A program made the position numbers and the translations under genes. From the NCBI GenBank assembly GCA_902810745.1, contig CADDYW010000016.1, positions 1 through 64,000 on the forward strand: 64,000 bases of DNA, read 5' to 3'. Each line of letters begins with the position of its first letter. Positions within the stretch are counted from its first letter, which is position 1. The notes below the pieces were generated by a model, which made no database searches, was not told where the DNA came from, and saw nothing but the letters and a program-made list of their open reading frames with translations. The DNA comes from Chloroflexota bacterium. Lineage in GTDB: Bacteria > Chloroflexota > UBA6077 > FW602-bin22 > CADDYW01. Positions 1 through 7,235 of this stretch are shown piece by piece.

Positions 1-412
1 TGGCCGAGGTACCGGTCACCAGCGTGAGCTTCTCGCCGGTGCGGTAGCGACGCTCCTCCGCCCACCGTGCCGCAGGATACTGGGTTATCGCCAGGACAAG
101 GCCATCTCTGGCCCCCGGCCCGACTAGCAGCGCTGGCTGGTCTGCATCCGGGTTCGGGAGGCGGGTGACCGGCACGCCCAATCGGCGAACCCGTGCCTCT
201 GCACGGTGCAGATCCTCGGCGAGTAGGTGCAGGGCCGCGATCTCGCCGAACGGATGCGAGGCAGGATGCCAGGATATCCCGAGCTCTCGAGAGATCTGCG
301 CTGGCGTGAGCCACCTCAACGTGTGCGGCCCGAGGATGAACCCGTTCTGATTGTCGATCGAGGGCGCATCGGTGTAGGTGAGAATGTGATCCAGCCGAAG
401 CGCTGGTTGCAT
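1..412 (-). CDS. Partial protein, probably VOC (glyoxalase-fold) family
   Basis: The minus-strand frame from an ATG at 412 stays open to the window edge (about 137 codons), so the C-terminus is missing. It starts with an RLDHIL-type strand, typical of glyoxalase-fold modules. A second module-like stretch near residues 50-105 reads EIAALHLLAEDLHRAEARV, then RRLGVPVTR and a GPG...GLVLAIT strand, which fits a beta-alpha-beta-beta-beta VOC unit. The frame continues upstream of the ATG to a TGA near 558 and looks partly coding, so the true start could lie further up. It follows the glycosyltransferase gene on the same strand with a gap of about 270 bp. No metal ligands can be assigned, and the family call is tentative. 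Confidence 0.45.
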   Translation of the reverse strand, partial: MQPALRLDHILTYTDAPSIDNQNGFILGPHTLRWLTPAQISRELGISWHPASHPFGEIAALHLLAEDLHRAEARVRRLGVPVTRLPNPDADQPALLVGPGARDGLVLAITQYPAARWAEERRYRTGEKLTLVTGTSA

Positions 413-682
413 GCCAGCTACATCCTGTATGGTGGTGATCAGCTCGTTCCAGACCGTCCCGTCGATCCTGGTCCCAGGGATATCACACCGGTTCTCGATG
501 TCCCATCCGCCTCGTCGAATCGAGCACGCCGCCCGCGTGGACGCCGGGGCAGCTCAGTCCGCCGACCCGCTGGTCCAGGCATGGCCGACAATGTCTGCGA
601 GCCGTGAGACCAGCTCGCCGAGGCCCGCGACGGATGCGCGACCGGCCCCGCGGCTTCGCGCCGTAAGCGGACCGGCGTGGGT

Positions 683-1777
683 CTAGCCGGTACGGCGGCC
701 CCGTGCCGAGAGCAGATCTCGGATCAGCCTGATAAACTGCTGGCCGCTCTGATGCCACGTCGGAAGCTCGCGCGCCCGCTCGAGCGCAGCGCGGCCCAGA
801 CAGCGGCGGAGCGTTGAATCGGATGCAATCCGAGTCAACGTCGCCGCGAGCGCAGCAGCATCCCCCGGCGGGACAAGGATCCCTCCATCCCCGACAACCC
901 AGGGGAGCGAGCCGACCCGCGTCGCAATAACCGGCAGGCCCGCGTTCATCGCCTCGGCGCAGACGATGCCGAAGCCCTCGAAGCGCGACGGAAGGACGAA
1001 GACGTCCGCCGTGGCGAACTGACGAGCGAGTGCCTCGCCGTGGAGTAGCCCGTGAATCCGAATGCGCGCGCCGAGTCGGTGACGCTGGATGAGGGCACGG
1101 ACCTGCCGGGCATAGGCTGGATCGCGCTCGTCGCCCACGAGGTCGAGCTGGATAGCGTCGCCTGCTCGGGCCATCGCTTCGATCAGAACGTCGATTCCCT
1201 TGACCGGCGTCCAGTTGGCGACGCAGAGAGCACGACAGCCTGCCTCGCCAGCAGTCGTCGATCTCGGCACGGTCTGCAGACCGTCGCGTCCGGGGAGGAT
1301 AACCACGCTATGCTCCGGGGATGCGCCCATCGCGATGAGACGATTTCGGAGATCCGGGCTCACCGCGACGAGACGGTCGACGTGGTGCACCAGGTGACGC
1401 TCGAAGAGCCGCGTGAGCCACTGCTGCCCGCCGGGTACGAGGGCGCTCGGGAGCGTGTGCATCAGCGCGACAAGGCGCACCTCCAGACGCCGTCTAATCC
1501 ACTCGAGCAGCCATACGCTGGAGGTCAGAGCAATACTATCGATGACGACAACCGACGGTCGCACGCGTGATAGCGCCAGCCCTAGAACCGGCACGCCAAG
1601 CGGAAATGGCCACGCTGGCAGGACGATCTCGACCGTGGACCGGCCGCTGCCCCGGAGCGCGTCAAGCATTCGCCGGTTGTAGATGAATCCACCGGTCGTC
1701 TGGTTCGGATCGCCAGCCGTGACCAGGACGACCGGACGATCTTCCACCGCGTGGCCGAGATCGATCGACGCACTCAT
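683..1777 (-). CDS. GT4-family glycosyltransferase
   Basis: A 364-residue protein with two Rossmann-like halves. The N-terminal half has a glycine-rich loop (NQTTGGFIYN) after VVLVTAGD. The C-terminal half has ALCVANWTPVKGID, the usual donor-domain entry of GT-B retaining enzymes, and the EX7E-type motif SRFEGFGIVCAEAM near residue 265, which binds the nucleotide sugar. It probably transfers a sugar from an NDP donor in the cytosol. It lies 33 bp downstream of the PTPS-fold gene and is the last recognisable member of the ribA/reductase/MDR/PTPS run. That context suggests the acceptor is the product of those enzymes (inference), although GT4 enzymes also serve cell-envelope glycan synthesis. 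Confidence 0.85.
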   Translation of the reverse strand: MSASIDLGHAVEDRPVVLVTAGDPNQTTGGFIYNRRMLDALRGSGRSTVEIVLPAWPFPLGVPVLGLALSRVRPSVVVIDSIALTSSVWLLEWIRRRLEVRLVALMHTLPSALVPGGQQWLTRLFERHLVHHVDRLVAVSPDLRNRLIAMGASPEHSVVILPGRDGLQTVPRSTTAGEAGCRALCVANWTPVKGIDVLIEAMARAGDAIQLDLVGDERDPAYARQVRALIQRHRLGARIRIHGLLHGEALARQFATADVFVLPSRFEGFGIVCAEAMNAGLPVIATRVGSLPWVVGDGGILVPPGDAAALAATLTRIASDSTLRRCLGRAALERARELPTWHQSGQQFIRLIRDLLSARGRRTG

Positions 1778-1810
1778 GTCGGCTGCCGCCGATCATGAGA
1801 TTGTGCAGCC

Positions 1811-2188
1811 TCAGCGCAGGTCGCCTTCACAGCCGGCGAAGGCGTCGGGGGACTCCCAGACACGGACCGCAAGGGTCGTGAGCTCCGACGCACGCAGGAG
1901 CGGTGAGATCCGCTCGTAGAAATAGCGCGCGATAGTTTCGGCGGTGCTGTTCTGCCCGGCAAAGGACGGTAGCTCGTCGAGGTTCTGGTAGTCGAGGTCG
2001 GCCACGACGTCTCGTGCTGCCTGCTGAAGCACGCCAATATCGTAGAGAGTACCGTCACTACGGAGCGATGGACCACGGACCACGATCTCGACCCGATACG
2101 TGTGCCCGTGAAGGCGGGCCGCCGGGCCGAAATCGCCACGAAGTCGGTGCGCCGCCTCGAATCCGGTCACGATCCCGATCTCAAACAT
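1811..2188 (-). CDS. 6-pyruvoyl/6-carboxytetrahydropterin synthase-fold protein, catalytic residues missing
   Basis: A 125-residue protein of normal length for the PTPS/QueD family. The three zinc-binding histidines are present: H14 in EAAHRL, and H27 and H29 in LHGHTY. The NSTAETIA segment (residues 80-87) and the Glu in VRVWESP (E112) also match the family. The catalytic Cys four residues before HGH is Ala (A23), and the Asp-His pair usually found in LDH is LDY (D66-Y67). Canonical QueD or PTPS chemistry is therefore unlikely, although the metal and pterin pocket seem kept. It sits between the MDR dehydrogenase (62 bp gap) and the glycosyltransferase (33 bp gap), all on the minus strand, so it probably acts on a pteridine or pyrimidine intermediate made by the RibA-type enzyme. 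Confidence 0.85.
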   Translation of the reverse strand: MFEIGIVTGFEAAHRLRGDFGPAARLHGHTYRVEIVVRGPSLRSDGTLYDIGVLQQAARDVVADLDYQNLDELPSFAGQNSTAETIARYFYERISPLLRASELTTLAVRVWESPDAFAGCEGDLR

Positions 2189-2249
2189 CGATACCTCCCA
2201 GTGGCGGAGAGCAAACGTTCAGGTAGGATGACATCATCCCTGCTTCGCC

Positions 2250-3314
2250 TCAGTCGTAGGTCAGGACGACCTGAACGGTCTCCTCCGGCTGCTCGGCGAC
2301 GAGACGGTACGCATCGGCGGCGTGGTCGAACGGAAGGCGGTGCGTGATCAACGAGGCGAGCTGGAGCGAAGGCAGGAGATGCTTGACGACCTCCAGCCGA
2401 CGCTCGCGCCCCCACCGTGGCTGAAGCGCAGGATCGACCGTCGAGACCTGAGAGCTGATCAGCCGTACCCGGCGACGGTGGAAAGCCCCACCAAGCTGGA
2501 GAGTCACCGGCTTGACGCCGTACCACGAGCAGACGACTACCGTTCCCTGGAAGGCCACACTATCAATCGCCTGCTGCAGCGCGCCACCACTGCCGCTCGC
2601 CTCCAGCACGACATCCGCGCCAATTCGGCCGGTGAGAGAACGAATCTGTTCGGCCACGTCGTGGCCCGGAGCCAGTACAATATCCGCGCCGACGGTCCGC
2701 GACAGCGCCTGGCGTAACGGCAGCGGGTCAACGCCGATGATCAGTCCCGCGCCAACCCGACGGGCGAGCTGCGTGAGCAGCAGGCCGACAACGCCCTGGC
2801 CGAAGACCGCGACGCGCTCGCCAAGCCGGATTCCCGCGTCGAGCATCACGTTCACCGCCGTCTCTAGATTTGCAAGCAAGACTCCGTGCTCGGGCGGAAG
2901 GCTGTTCGGTAGCCTGGCTACCAGCTCAACCGGCACGACGTACTCGGTCTGATGGGGGTGATGGACGAATACCAGATCCCCCTCGTGGACGGCCTCGACG
3001 GCTGCGCCGCGCTCGACGACCTGGCCGACACTCGCGTAGCCATACTTGATCGGGAAGCGGAAGCTCCCGCGCAGCGTTGGGAGATCAAGCTCGGCATCTG
3101 GAGGCACCTGACCCCGGTACACCAGCATCTCGGTGCCGTGGCTCAGTGCCGAGACAACTGTACGGACGCGCACCTCACCGGAGCCAGTCGTCGGAACATC
3201 CTCTTCTTGGAGCTCCACCTGTCGAGGCCCGGTGAACCAGACCGCACGGGCCCTCCTCGGCGCGCCGTCGCTCTTCGACGACCGGAAAGAAGACAGATCT
3301 TCAGGCTGCCGCAC
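2250..3314 (-). CDS. MDR-superfamily zinc-type dehydrogenase
   Basis: A medium-chain dehydrogenase/reductase of about 354 residues. The N-terminal GroES-like domain includes SALSHGTEMLVYRG and KYGYASVGQVVERG. The Rossmann domain carries VAVFGQGVVGLLLTQLA (GxGxxG) and VVLEASGSGGALQQAI. The common GHE catalytic motif is absent (KYGYAS in that region), so this is a non-classical member. I chose the GTG at 3314 because GGAG lies seven bases upstream; it overlaps the end of the reductase gene by 14 bp. An in-frame ATG at 3386 would add 24 residues lying wholly inside the upstream gene. Coupling to ribA and the RibD-C-like gene suggests it oxidises or reduces an intermediate of the same pathway. 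Confidence 0.85.
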   Translation of the reverse strand: MRQPEDLSSFRSSKSDGAPRRARAVWFTGPRQVELQEEDVPTTGSGEVRVRTVVSALSHGTEMLVYRGQVPPDAELDLPTLRGSFRFPIKYGYASVGQVVERGAAVEAVHEGDLVFVHHPHQTEYVVPVELVARLPNSLPPEHGVLLANLETAVNVMLDAGIRLGERVAVFGQGVVGLLLTQLARRVGAGLIIGVDPLPLRQALSRTVGADIVLAPGHDVAEQIRSLTGRIGADVVLEASGSGGALQQAIDSVAFQGTVVVCSWYGVKPVTLQLGGAFHRRRVRLISSQVSTVDPALQPRWGRERRLEVVKHLLPSLQLASLITHRLPFDHAADAYRLVAEQPEETVQVVLTYD

Positions 3315-4005
3315 GATCGATCTCCGTTGCGAGCCGCCCGTCGACGATGACGTCCGGACCGAGCCGAGTGACTCGGACGTCGGCAAGGGTCAACGCATCA
3401 GCCAGATGGCAGATACCCAGATCGCCGATCGCCGCGATCCCGGTGCCGATAAGTTTCGGTGCGATACAGACGACGACGCGATTGGCGAGGCGTTCGCGAA
3501 GGGTCGACGTGATGATCTCCCGCCCGCCTTCGATCAGCACCGAGCTGATGCCGCGGGGCGTCAGCGACCGCAGGAGATCCCCGAGGCTGACGCGGCCGCT
3601 GGCATCCGAGGGAATCGTCAGCACCTCGGCGCCACGCCGTCGTACCGCGCTGATCCGCTCCGGCGCAGCCCGTTCGGTCGTCGCCACGAGGGTTGGCGCC
3701 AGGCGGTCAACCAGCACACGCGCCTCGAGCGGAAGACGTAACGTCGAGTCGACGACGACGCGCATGGGCGAGCTGCCTGGGACAAGGCGGACTGTCAGGC
3801 GTGGATCGTCGGCAATGACGGTCCCGACCCCGACGAGCACCGCGTCGTGGTCGGCACGGAGCTGGTGGGCAAAACGGAGCGCTGCCTCGCCGCTGATCCA
3901 TTGGGAGTGGCCGGTGGAAGTGGCGATCCGGCCGTCCAGGGTGGCAGCGTAGTGGATTGTAACGAACGGGCGACGTTCCGCCGGCCAGTCATTCCTCGGT
4001 GTCAT
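3301..4005 (-). CDS. RibD C-terminal-domain reductase (diaminopyrimidine ribosyl-phosphate reductase type)
   Basis: A 234-residue stand-alone reductase domain without the N-terminal deaminase domain of bacterial RibD. Motifs: VTIHYAATLDGRIA at the start, VGVGTVIADDPRLTVR for the substrate and NADPH site, VLIEGG near the C-terminal third, and IAPKLIGTG. The family reduces the ribosyl group of 2,5-diamino- or 5-amino-pyrimidine phosphates with NADPH. The ATG at 4005 overlaps the ribA stop codon (ATGA) and has GGGGGAGGAG just upstream. An ATG at 4035 would lengthen the protein by 10 residues. Coupling to GTP cyclohydrolase II fits use of its 2,5-diamino product directly, as in archaeal and fungal-type pathways. 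No lumazine or riboflavin synthase gene is adjacent. Confidence 0.87.
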   Translation of the reverse strand: MTPRNDWPAERRPFVTIHYAATLDGRIATSTGHSQWISGEAALRFAHQLRADHDAVLVGVGTVIADDPRLTVRLVPGSSPMRVVVDSTLRLPLEARVLVDRLAPTLVATTERAAPERISAVRRRGAEVLTIPSDASGRVSLGDLLRSLTPRGISSVLIEGGREIITSTLRERLANRVVVCIAPKLIGTGIAAIGDLGICHLADALTLADVRVTRLGPDVIVDGRLATEIDRAAA

Positions 4006-4658
4006 CTCCTCCCCCGCGTCCCGTGTCCGTTGCATCGGGCAGGCCGTGTATCGAGATCGTCGACGGTGAGGCCGAGCAGATGGCCCAGGCGCTCGGCCTT
4101 CGTCCGCAGGTAAGGCAGGTTCACGGGATTTGGCGTGGTCTCCAGGGGAACACGCTCGACGACGCGAATGCCGTGCCCCTCGAGCGCTCGGAGCTTCGCG
4201 GGATTGTTGGTCAGCAGCCGGACTCGGGCAACGCCGAGGTACCGGAGAATCGCGGCTGCCGAGCCGTACTCACGTCGATCGACCGGCAGCCCGAGCATCA
4301 GGTTCGCGTCGACGGTATCCAGCCCATCGTCCTGGAGCGCGTACGCTCGAATCTTGTTGACCAGTCCGATTCCGCGTCCCTCCTGAGGCAGGTACAGGAG
4401 GATACCACCGTCCGAGGTGGCAATCCGAACGAGGGCTGCCGCGAGCTGCTCGCCACAATCGCAGCGGAGCGAGCCGAAGACATCGCCGGTTAGACACTGG
4501 GAGTGCAGACGAACGAGTGGTGGGCGCGAGCCCGAGACGGTGCCACGGACGAGTGCCAGCGATACTGATCGGGTCTCGTCGACCTCGAAGGTCATCACCC
4601 GGAACTGACCGTAGCGTGTTGGGAGGGCAGCATCGGCGAGACAGGTGACCTTGTCCAT
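4002..4658 (-). CDS. ribA: GTP cyclohydrolase II
   Basis: A 218-residue protein, the usual size for stand-alone RibA. It opens the imidazole ring of GTP, releasing formate and pyrophosphate, to give 2,5-diamino-6-ribosylamino-pyrimidinone 5'-phosphate. Zinc ligands are visible in the motif from C55 through SLRCDCGEQ, preceded by LVRLHSQCLTGDVFG. The catalytic stretch LLYLPQEGRGIGL and the LLTNNPAKL motif are intact. It lacks the fused DHBP synthase domain. It is the first gene of the minus-strand run that continues through reductase, MDR, PTPS-fold protein and glycosyltransferase, with 4-bp overlap to the reductase. The upstream 240 bp show no FMN riboswitch core, so flavin feedback is not evident here. 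Confidence 0.93.
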   Translation of the reverse strand: MDKVTCLADAALPTRYGQFRVMTFEVDETRSVSLALVRGTVSGSRPPLVRLHSQCLTGDVFGSLRCDCGEQLAAALVRIATSDGGILLYLPQEGRGIGLVNKIRAYALQDDGLDTVDANLMLGLPVDRREYGSAAAILRYLGVARVRLLTNNPAKLRALEGHGIRVVERVPLETTPNPVNLPYLRTKAERLGHLLGLTVDDLDTRPARCNGHGTRGRR

Positions 4659-4895
4659 ACATCACCTCTTCTCTCTGCAGGCAGCAAGGGCGGTGCCAAT
4701 CACGCTCCACGTTCCACTGGGATTCGCGGCACCCGTTTGGGTGAGACACGAGAACGCTTTGAAGAGGCCCGAGGGGACAGTCCCAGGGAAGGTGGAGAAG
4801 CCACCCCCCTGCGCGTGCTGGCAAACGGTGGACGCAAGAACAGGTGATCTCCCCGCTGCCACGTCACAAAAGTCGATCGACATCCTCGCCGAGGT
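4659..4895. other. Intergenic region between divergent ribA and DGPF cluster
   Basis: No credible coding sequence is visible. On the minus strand it must hold the ribA promoter, but I see no convincing -35/-10 pair. A GGTGG-AGAAG-CCACC hairpin lies at 4791-4805, preceded by GGGAA. It faintly recalls the core of a cobalamin leader but lacks the rest of the consensus. Confidence 0.4.
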
Positions 4896-4921
4896 TGTCG
4901 AAGTCGCGGGCGATCGTTCGA
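4896..4921 (+). promoter_or_regulatory. Candidate ECF42-type promoter for the first DGPF gene
   Basis: TGTCGA at 4896-4901 and CGA at 4919-4921 are separated by 17 bp. This is the -35/-10 arrangement reported for ECF42 sigma factors, whose gene lies about 2.3 kb downstream in the same cluster. The first DGPF gene starts 82 bp further on. The same motif with identical spacing recurs at 5477-5502. Confidence 0.65.
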
Positions 4922-5002
4922 CGTAGTCGTAGAGCCGAGGTTCAGACCGTCGCCATCGATCGAGAGCCGTGGCTCAGATAGATGAAAGCAGGAGACAGGT
5001 CA

Positions 5003-5428
5003 ATGCGATTCATGGTTATCGTCAAAGCCACTGAGCAGAGCGAGGCGGGCATCCTCCCCAGCCCGGAGATTCTCGCGGCGATGGGCAAGTACAACGAGGA
5101 GCTGGTCAAGGCCGGCGTGCTCCTCGCGGGTGAAGGTCTCCACCCGAGTTCGAAGGGCGTGCGCGTCAGGTTCGCGGGCAGCACTCGGACCGTGATCGAC
5201 GGACCCTTCGCCGAGACCAAGGAGCTGATCGCCGGTTTCTGGCTGATCCAGGTGACGTCGACGGAAGAGGCGATCGAGTGGGTCAAGCGTGCCCCGTTTG
5301 ATGGCGGCACCGAGATCGAGATTCGCCCGGTCTTCGAGACCGATGACGTCGCGCCGAGCGATCCCACGGGCGAGATCAGAGCGGCAGAAGGGCGGCTCCG
5401 CGCGCAGGTTGCCAGGAAGCAGTCCTGA
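5003..5428 (+). CDS. DGPF-domain (YCII-related) protein
   Basis: A 141-residue small cytosolic protein of the YCII/DGPF family. It begins MRFMVIVKAT and carries the diagnostic DGPF element in TVIDGPFAETKELIAGFW near residues 65-83, followed by EAIEWVKRAP and a C-terminal EIEIRPVFE strand. Its biochemical role is not established. Its family is the hallmark neighbour of ECF42 sigma factors. I chose the ATG at 5003 because AGGAG ends eight bases upstream; an in-frame ATG at 4982 has no such site. A candidate ECF42 promoter lies upstream. The C-terminal 20 residues after FETDDVAP are a charged tail. Confidence 0.88.
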   Translation: MRFMVIVKATEQSEAGILPSPEILAAMGKYNEELVKAGVLLAGEGLHPSSKGVRVRFAGSTRTVIDGPFAETKELIAGFWLIQVTSTEEAIEWVKRAPFDGGTEIEIRPVFETDDVAPSDPTGEIRAAEGRLRAQVARKQS

Positions 5429-5476
5429 CGACCCGGCTGAATCGGGCTCGGTCGTGAAAAAAAGGGGTGCTCAGTC

Positions 5477-5502
5477 TGTCGATTTCACGGCCGGTCATTC
5501 GA
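5477..5502 (+). promoter_or_regulatory. Candidate ECF42-type promoter for the VOC gene
   Basis: TGTCGA at 5477-5482 and CGA at 5500-5502 with a 17-bp spacer, identical in layout to the element at 4896-4921. The downstream GTG of the VOC gene is at 5586, giving an untranslated leader of roughly 75 bases. Confidence 0.7.
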
Positions 5503-5585
5503 CGAATACGTAGAGCGGGGCGTCGCCGTCGTTCACGAAAAACGAAAGCCCGGCTCACAATGAGAACGGAGAAGGAGATATCCAC

Positions 5586-6002
5586 GTGTCCACGAAGATC
5601 TTCGTCAATCTGCCGGTCAAAAACCTGAACCGATCGGTCGAATTCTTCACCAAGCTCGGCTACCGATTCAATCGTCAGTTTACCGACGAGAAGGCGACCT
5701 GTATGATCGTCGGCGAGGACATTTGTGTCATGCTGGTAACCGAGCCATTTTTCAAGACGTTTACGCCCAAGTCGATCGTGGATGCGACGAGCACCACCGA
5801 GGTTCTGGTTGCGTTGTCGGCGGAGTCGCGCGACGACGTGAATCGGATCGTGCAAACCGCGTTCTCCGCGGGTGCGCGACGCTACAAGGAGCCCACGGAT
5901 CATGGATTCATGTACGGGTGGGGCTTCGAGGATCCGGACGGCCACATCTGGGAGTACATCTGGATGGACCCGGCGAGCATCCAGTCAGGCAGTGCGGAGT
6001 GA
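5586..6002 (+). CDS. VOC family protein (glyoxalase/bleomycin-resistance fold)
   Basis: A 138-residue VOC protein. The N-terminus KIFVNLPVKNLNRSVEFFTKLGYRF is the standard first beta-alpha unit, and the C-terminus GFEDPDGHIWEYIWMD supplies the usual metal-site Glu/His region. Members of this subgroup are often annotated as extradiol-dioxygenase-like or lactoylglutathione-lyase-like, and the substrate cannot be read from sequence. Translation starts at GTG 5586, preceded by GAAGGAGA. It lies inside the ECF42/DGPF cluster with its own candidate ECF42 promoter, which suggests joint induction with the DGPF proteins. Confidence 0.88.
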   Translation: MSTKIFVNLPVKNLNRSVEFFTKLGYRFNRQFTDEKATCMIVGEDICVMLVTEPFFKTFTPKSIVDATSTTEVLVALSAESRDDVNRIVQTAFSAGARRYKEPTDHGFMYGWGFEDPDGHIWEYIWMDPASIQSGSAE

Positions 6003-6398
6003 CGGTGCCGAACTGGCGGTGCCCCGTGGACGGGGGGACGCATTCTTCCTCCCCGTTCGCGGAGGGAGCGAAGGAGGCGACTCTCGGTCGGCGGCCCCGA
6101 CGATCCGCTCAGCGCTCCAGGCAGCACGTGTAGGAGATAGGAGTTACGTGAGCGGCCCCGGATGGTTCAGACGTCTGGACACCCAGCGGCCGTTCTTCGA
6201 GTCGCGATCCCACGAGGCGAGATTCGGAACGTCGTCGGTCCGGGGCTCCGCGCGCTCATGGCAGCGATCGCCGCGCCGGGCGGTGACTCAGCTGGAATTT
6301 GCCTCACACATCACCTCCGGATTGGGATACACGGCCAAGCGCCATGCAGCCCCGTCCGGGCTGGTCCATCCAGATCCCCGAATTGCCCGGAGTGAGGA
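6003..6398 (+). other. Non-coding gap inside the DGPF cluster
   Basis: About 400 bp between the VOC gene and the second DGPF gene. Open frames exist here but have arginine/serine-rich compositions typical of wrong-frame GC-rich DNA. I find no TGTCGA-type promoter element and no strong terminator. The gap may be a deletion scar or a weakly conserved leader. Confidence 0.4.
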
Positions 6399-6785
6399 AT
6401 GAAGTACCTGTGCCTGGGATACTACGACGCCGACACCTTCGATACGCTGTCGGCGCAAGAGCAGGAAGCGATCGCGCGCGAGTGCCAACCCTTCGACGCT
6501 ACGCTCGACGAGAGCGGCCAGCTCTTGGCCGTGGCCTCGCTGCGTTATCGAGAAGCCGTGACCCTGCGGCCACGGAATGGTAAGCCGTCGAGAATCGACG
6601 GTCCGTTCGCCGAGGCAAAAGAGGTCATCGGGTCATTTTTCATCATCGAAGCGGACGACCTGGACGACGCCATTCGGGTAGCCGCGCTGCACCCGGCGGC
6701 GAACTGGGGCGAACACCTGGGATTCGCGATCGAGGTGCGTCCCATCGAATTCCTCGAGCCGATGCAGCCGTTGACGGACAATTGA
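6399..6785 (+). CDS. DGPF-domain (YCII-related) protein
   Basis: A 128-residue protein. It starts MKYLCLGYYDADTFD, the form seen in the second DGPF subtype, and contains RIDGPFAEAKEVIGSFF near residues 65-82 and a C-terminal FAIEVRPIEF strand. The EVIGSFFIIEADDLDDAI segment matches the family's dimerisation helix. It is followed after 21 bp by another DGPF gene and then by the sigma factor, so these three genes probably form one transcript. Function is unknown beyond association with ECF42 regulation. Confidence 0.88.
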   Translation: MKYLCLGYYDADTFDTLSAQEQEAIARECQPFDATLDESGQLLAVASLRYREAVTLRPRNGKPSRIDGPFAEAKEVIGSFFIIEADDLDDAIRVAALHPAANWGEHLGFAIEVRPIEFLEPMQPLTDN

Positions 6786-6806
6786 GACAAAAGGAGTGGT
6801 ATCACG

Positions 6807-7235
6807 ATGCGATTCATGATGCTGATGATCCCCAAGGGGTATGAGAGCGCGAAGCCGGGCACGATGCCAGATGCGAAGGCCGTCGCAGCGATGATGAAAT
6901 ACAATGAATCCCTGCAGAAGGCGGGCGTGCTGCTTTCGTTGGACGGCCTCCATCCGCCCTCGATGGGCGCCCGCGTCACGTTCTCGAAAGGTAAGGCCAC
7001 GATCATCGACGGGCCTTTCCTCGAAGCAAAAGAGGTAATCGGCGGCTATTGGATCATTCAAGTGAATTCGAAGGAGGAAGCGATCGAATGGGCAGCGCGC
7101 TGCCCGGGCTCCGACAACGAGACGATCGAGATTCGTCAGATTCAGGAGTTTTCGGACTTTCCTGACGACGTCAAAGAAGCCCTGACAGGGTTCGAGGACA
7201 TGCAAAAACCGGGCGGGAACCGCGAGAGCTCATGA
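6807..7235 (+). CDS. DGPF-domain (YCII-related) protein
   Basis: A 142-residue protein closely related to the one at 5003 (shared N-terminal MRFM, shared MKYNE...KAGVLL pattern). The DGPF element is TIIDGPFLEAKEVIGGYW near residues 66-83. An AAAGGAG site lies upstream of the ATG. Its stop codon overlaps the ATG of the sigma factor gene by 4 bp (ATGA), so translation of the two is probably coupled. Having three DGPF genes in one ECF42 locus suggests paralogous expansion. Confidence 0.9.
   Translation: MRFMMLMIPKGYESAKPGTMPDAKAVAAMMKYNESLQKAGVLLSLDGLHPPSMGARVTFSKGKATIIDGPFLEAKEVIGGYWIIQVNSKEEAIEWAARCPGSDNETIEIRQIQEFSDFPDDVKEALTGFEDMQKPGGNRESS

Noticed and set aside
559-682. Continuation of the glycosyltransferase frame after its stop codon
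   Set aside because: About 40 further codons are open, but there is no sign of recoding, and it is more likely part of the decayed space before the VOC-like gene.
4681-4850. Cobalamin-riboswitch-like words (GGTGCC, GGGAA, GGTGG...CCACC) upstream of the first DGPF gene
   Set aside because: The spacing and the conserved GCCACTG region are missing, and no cobalamin gene is nearby. Only a short hairpin can be supported.
5872-6402. 176-codon frame spanning the gap in the DGPF cluster
   Set aside because: Ser/Arg-rich composition, overlap with the VOC and DGPF genes, and no start site. Treated as non-coding.
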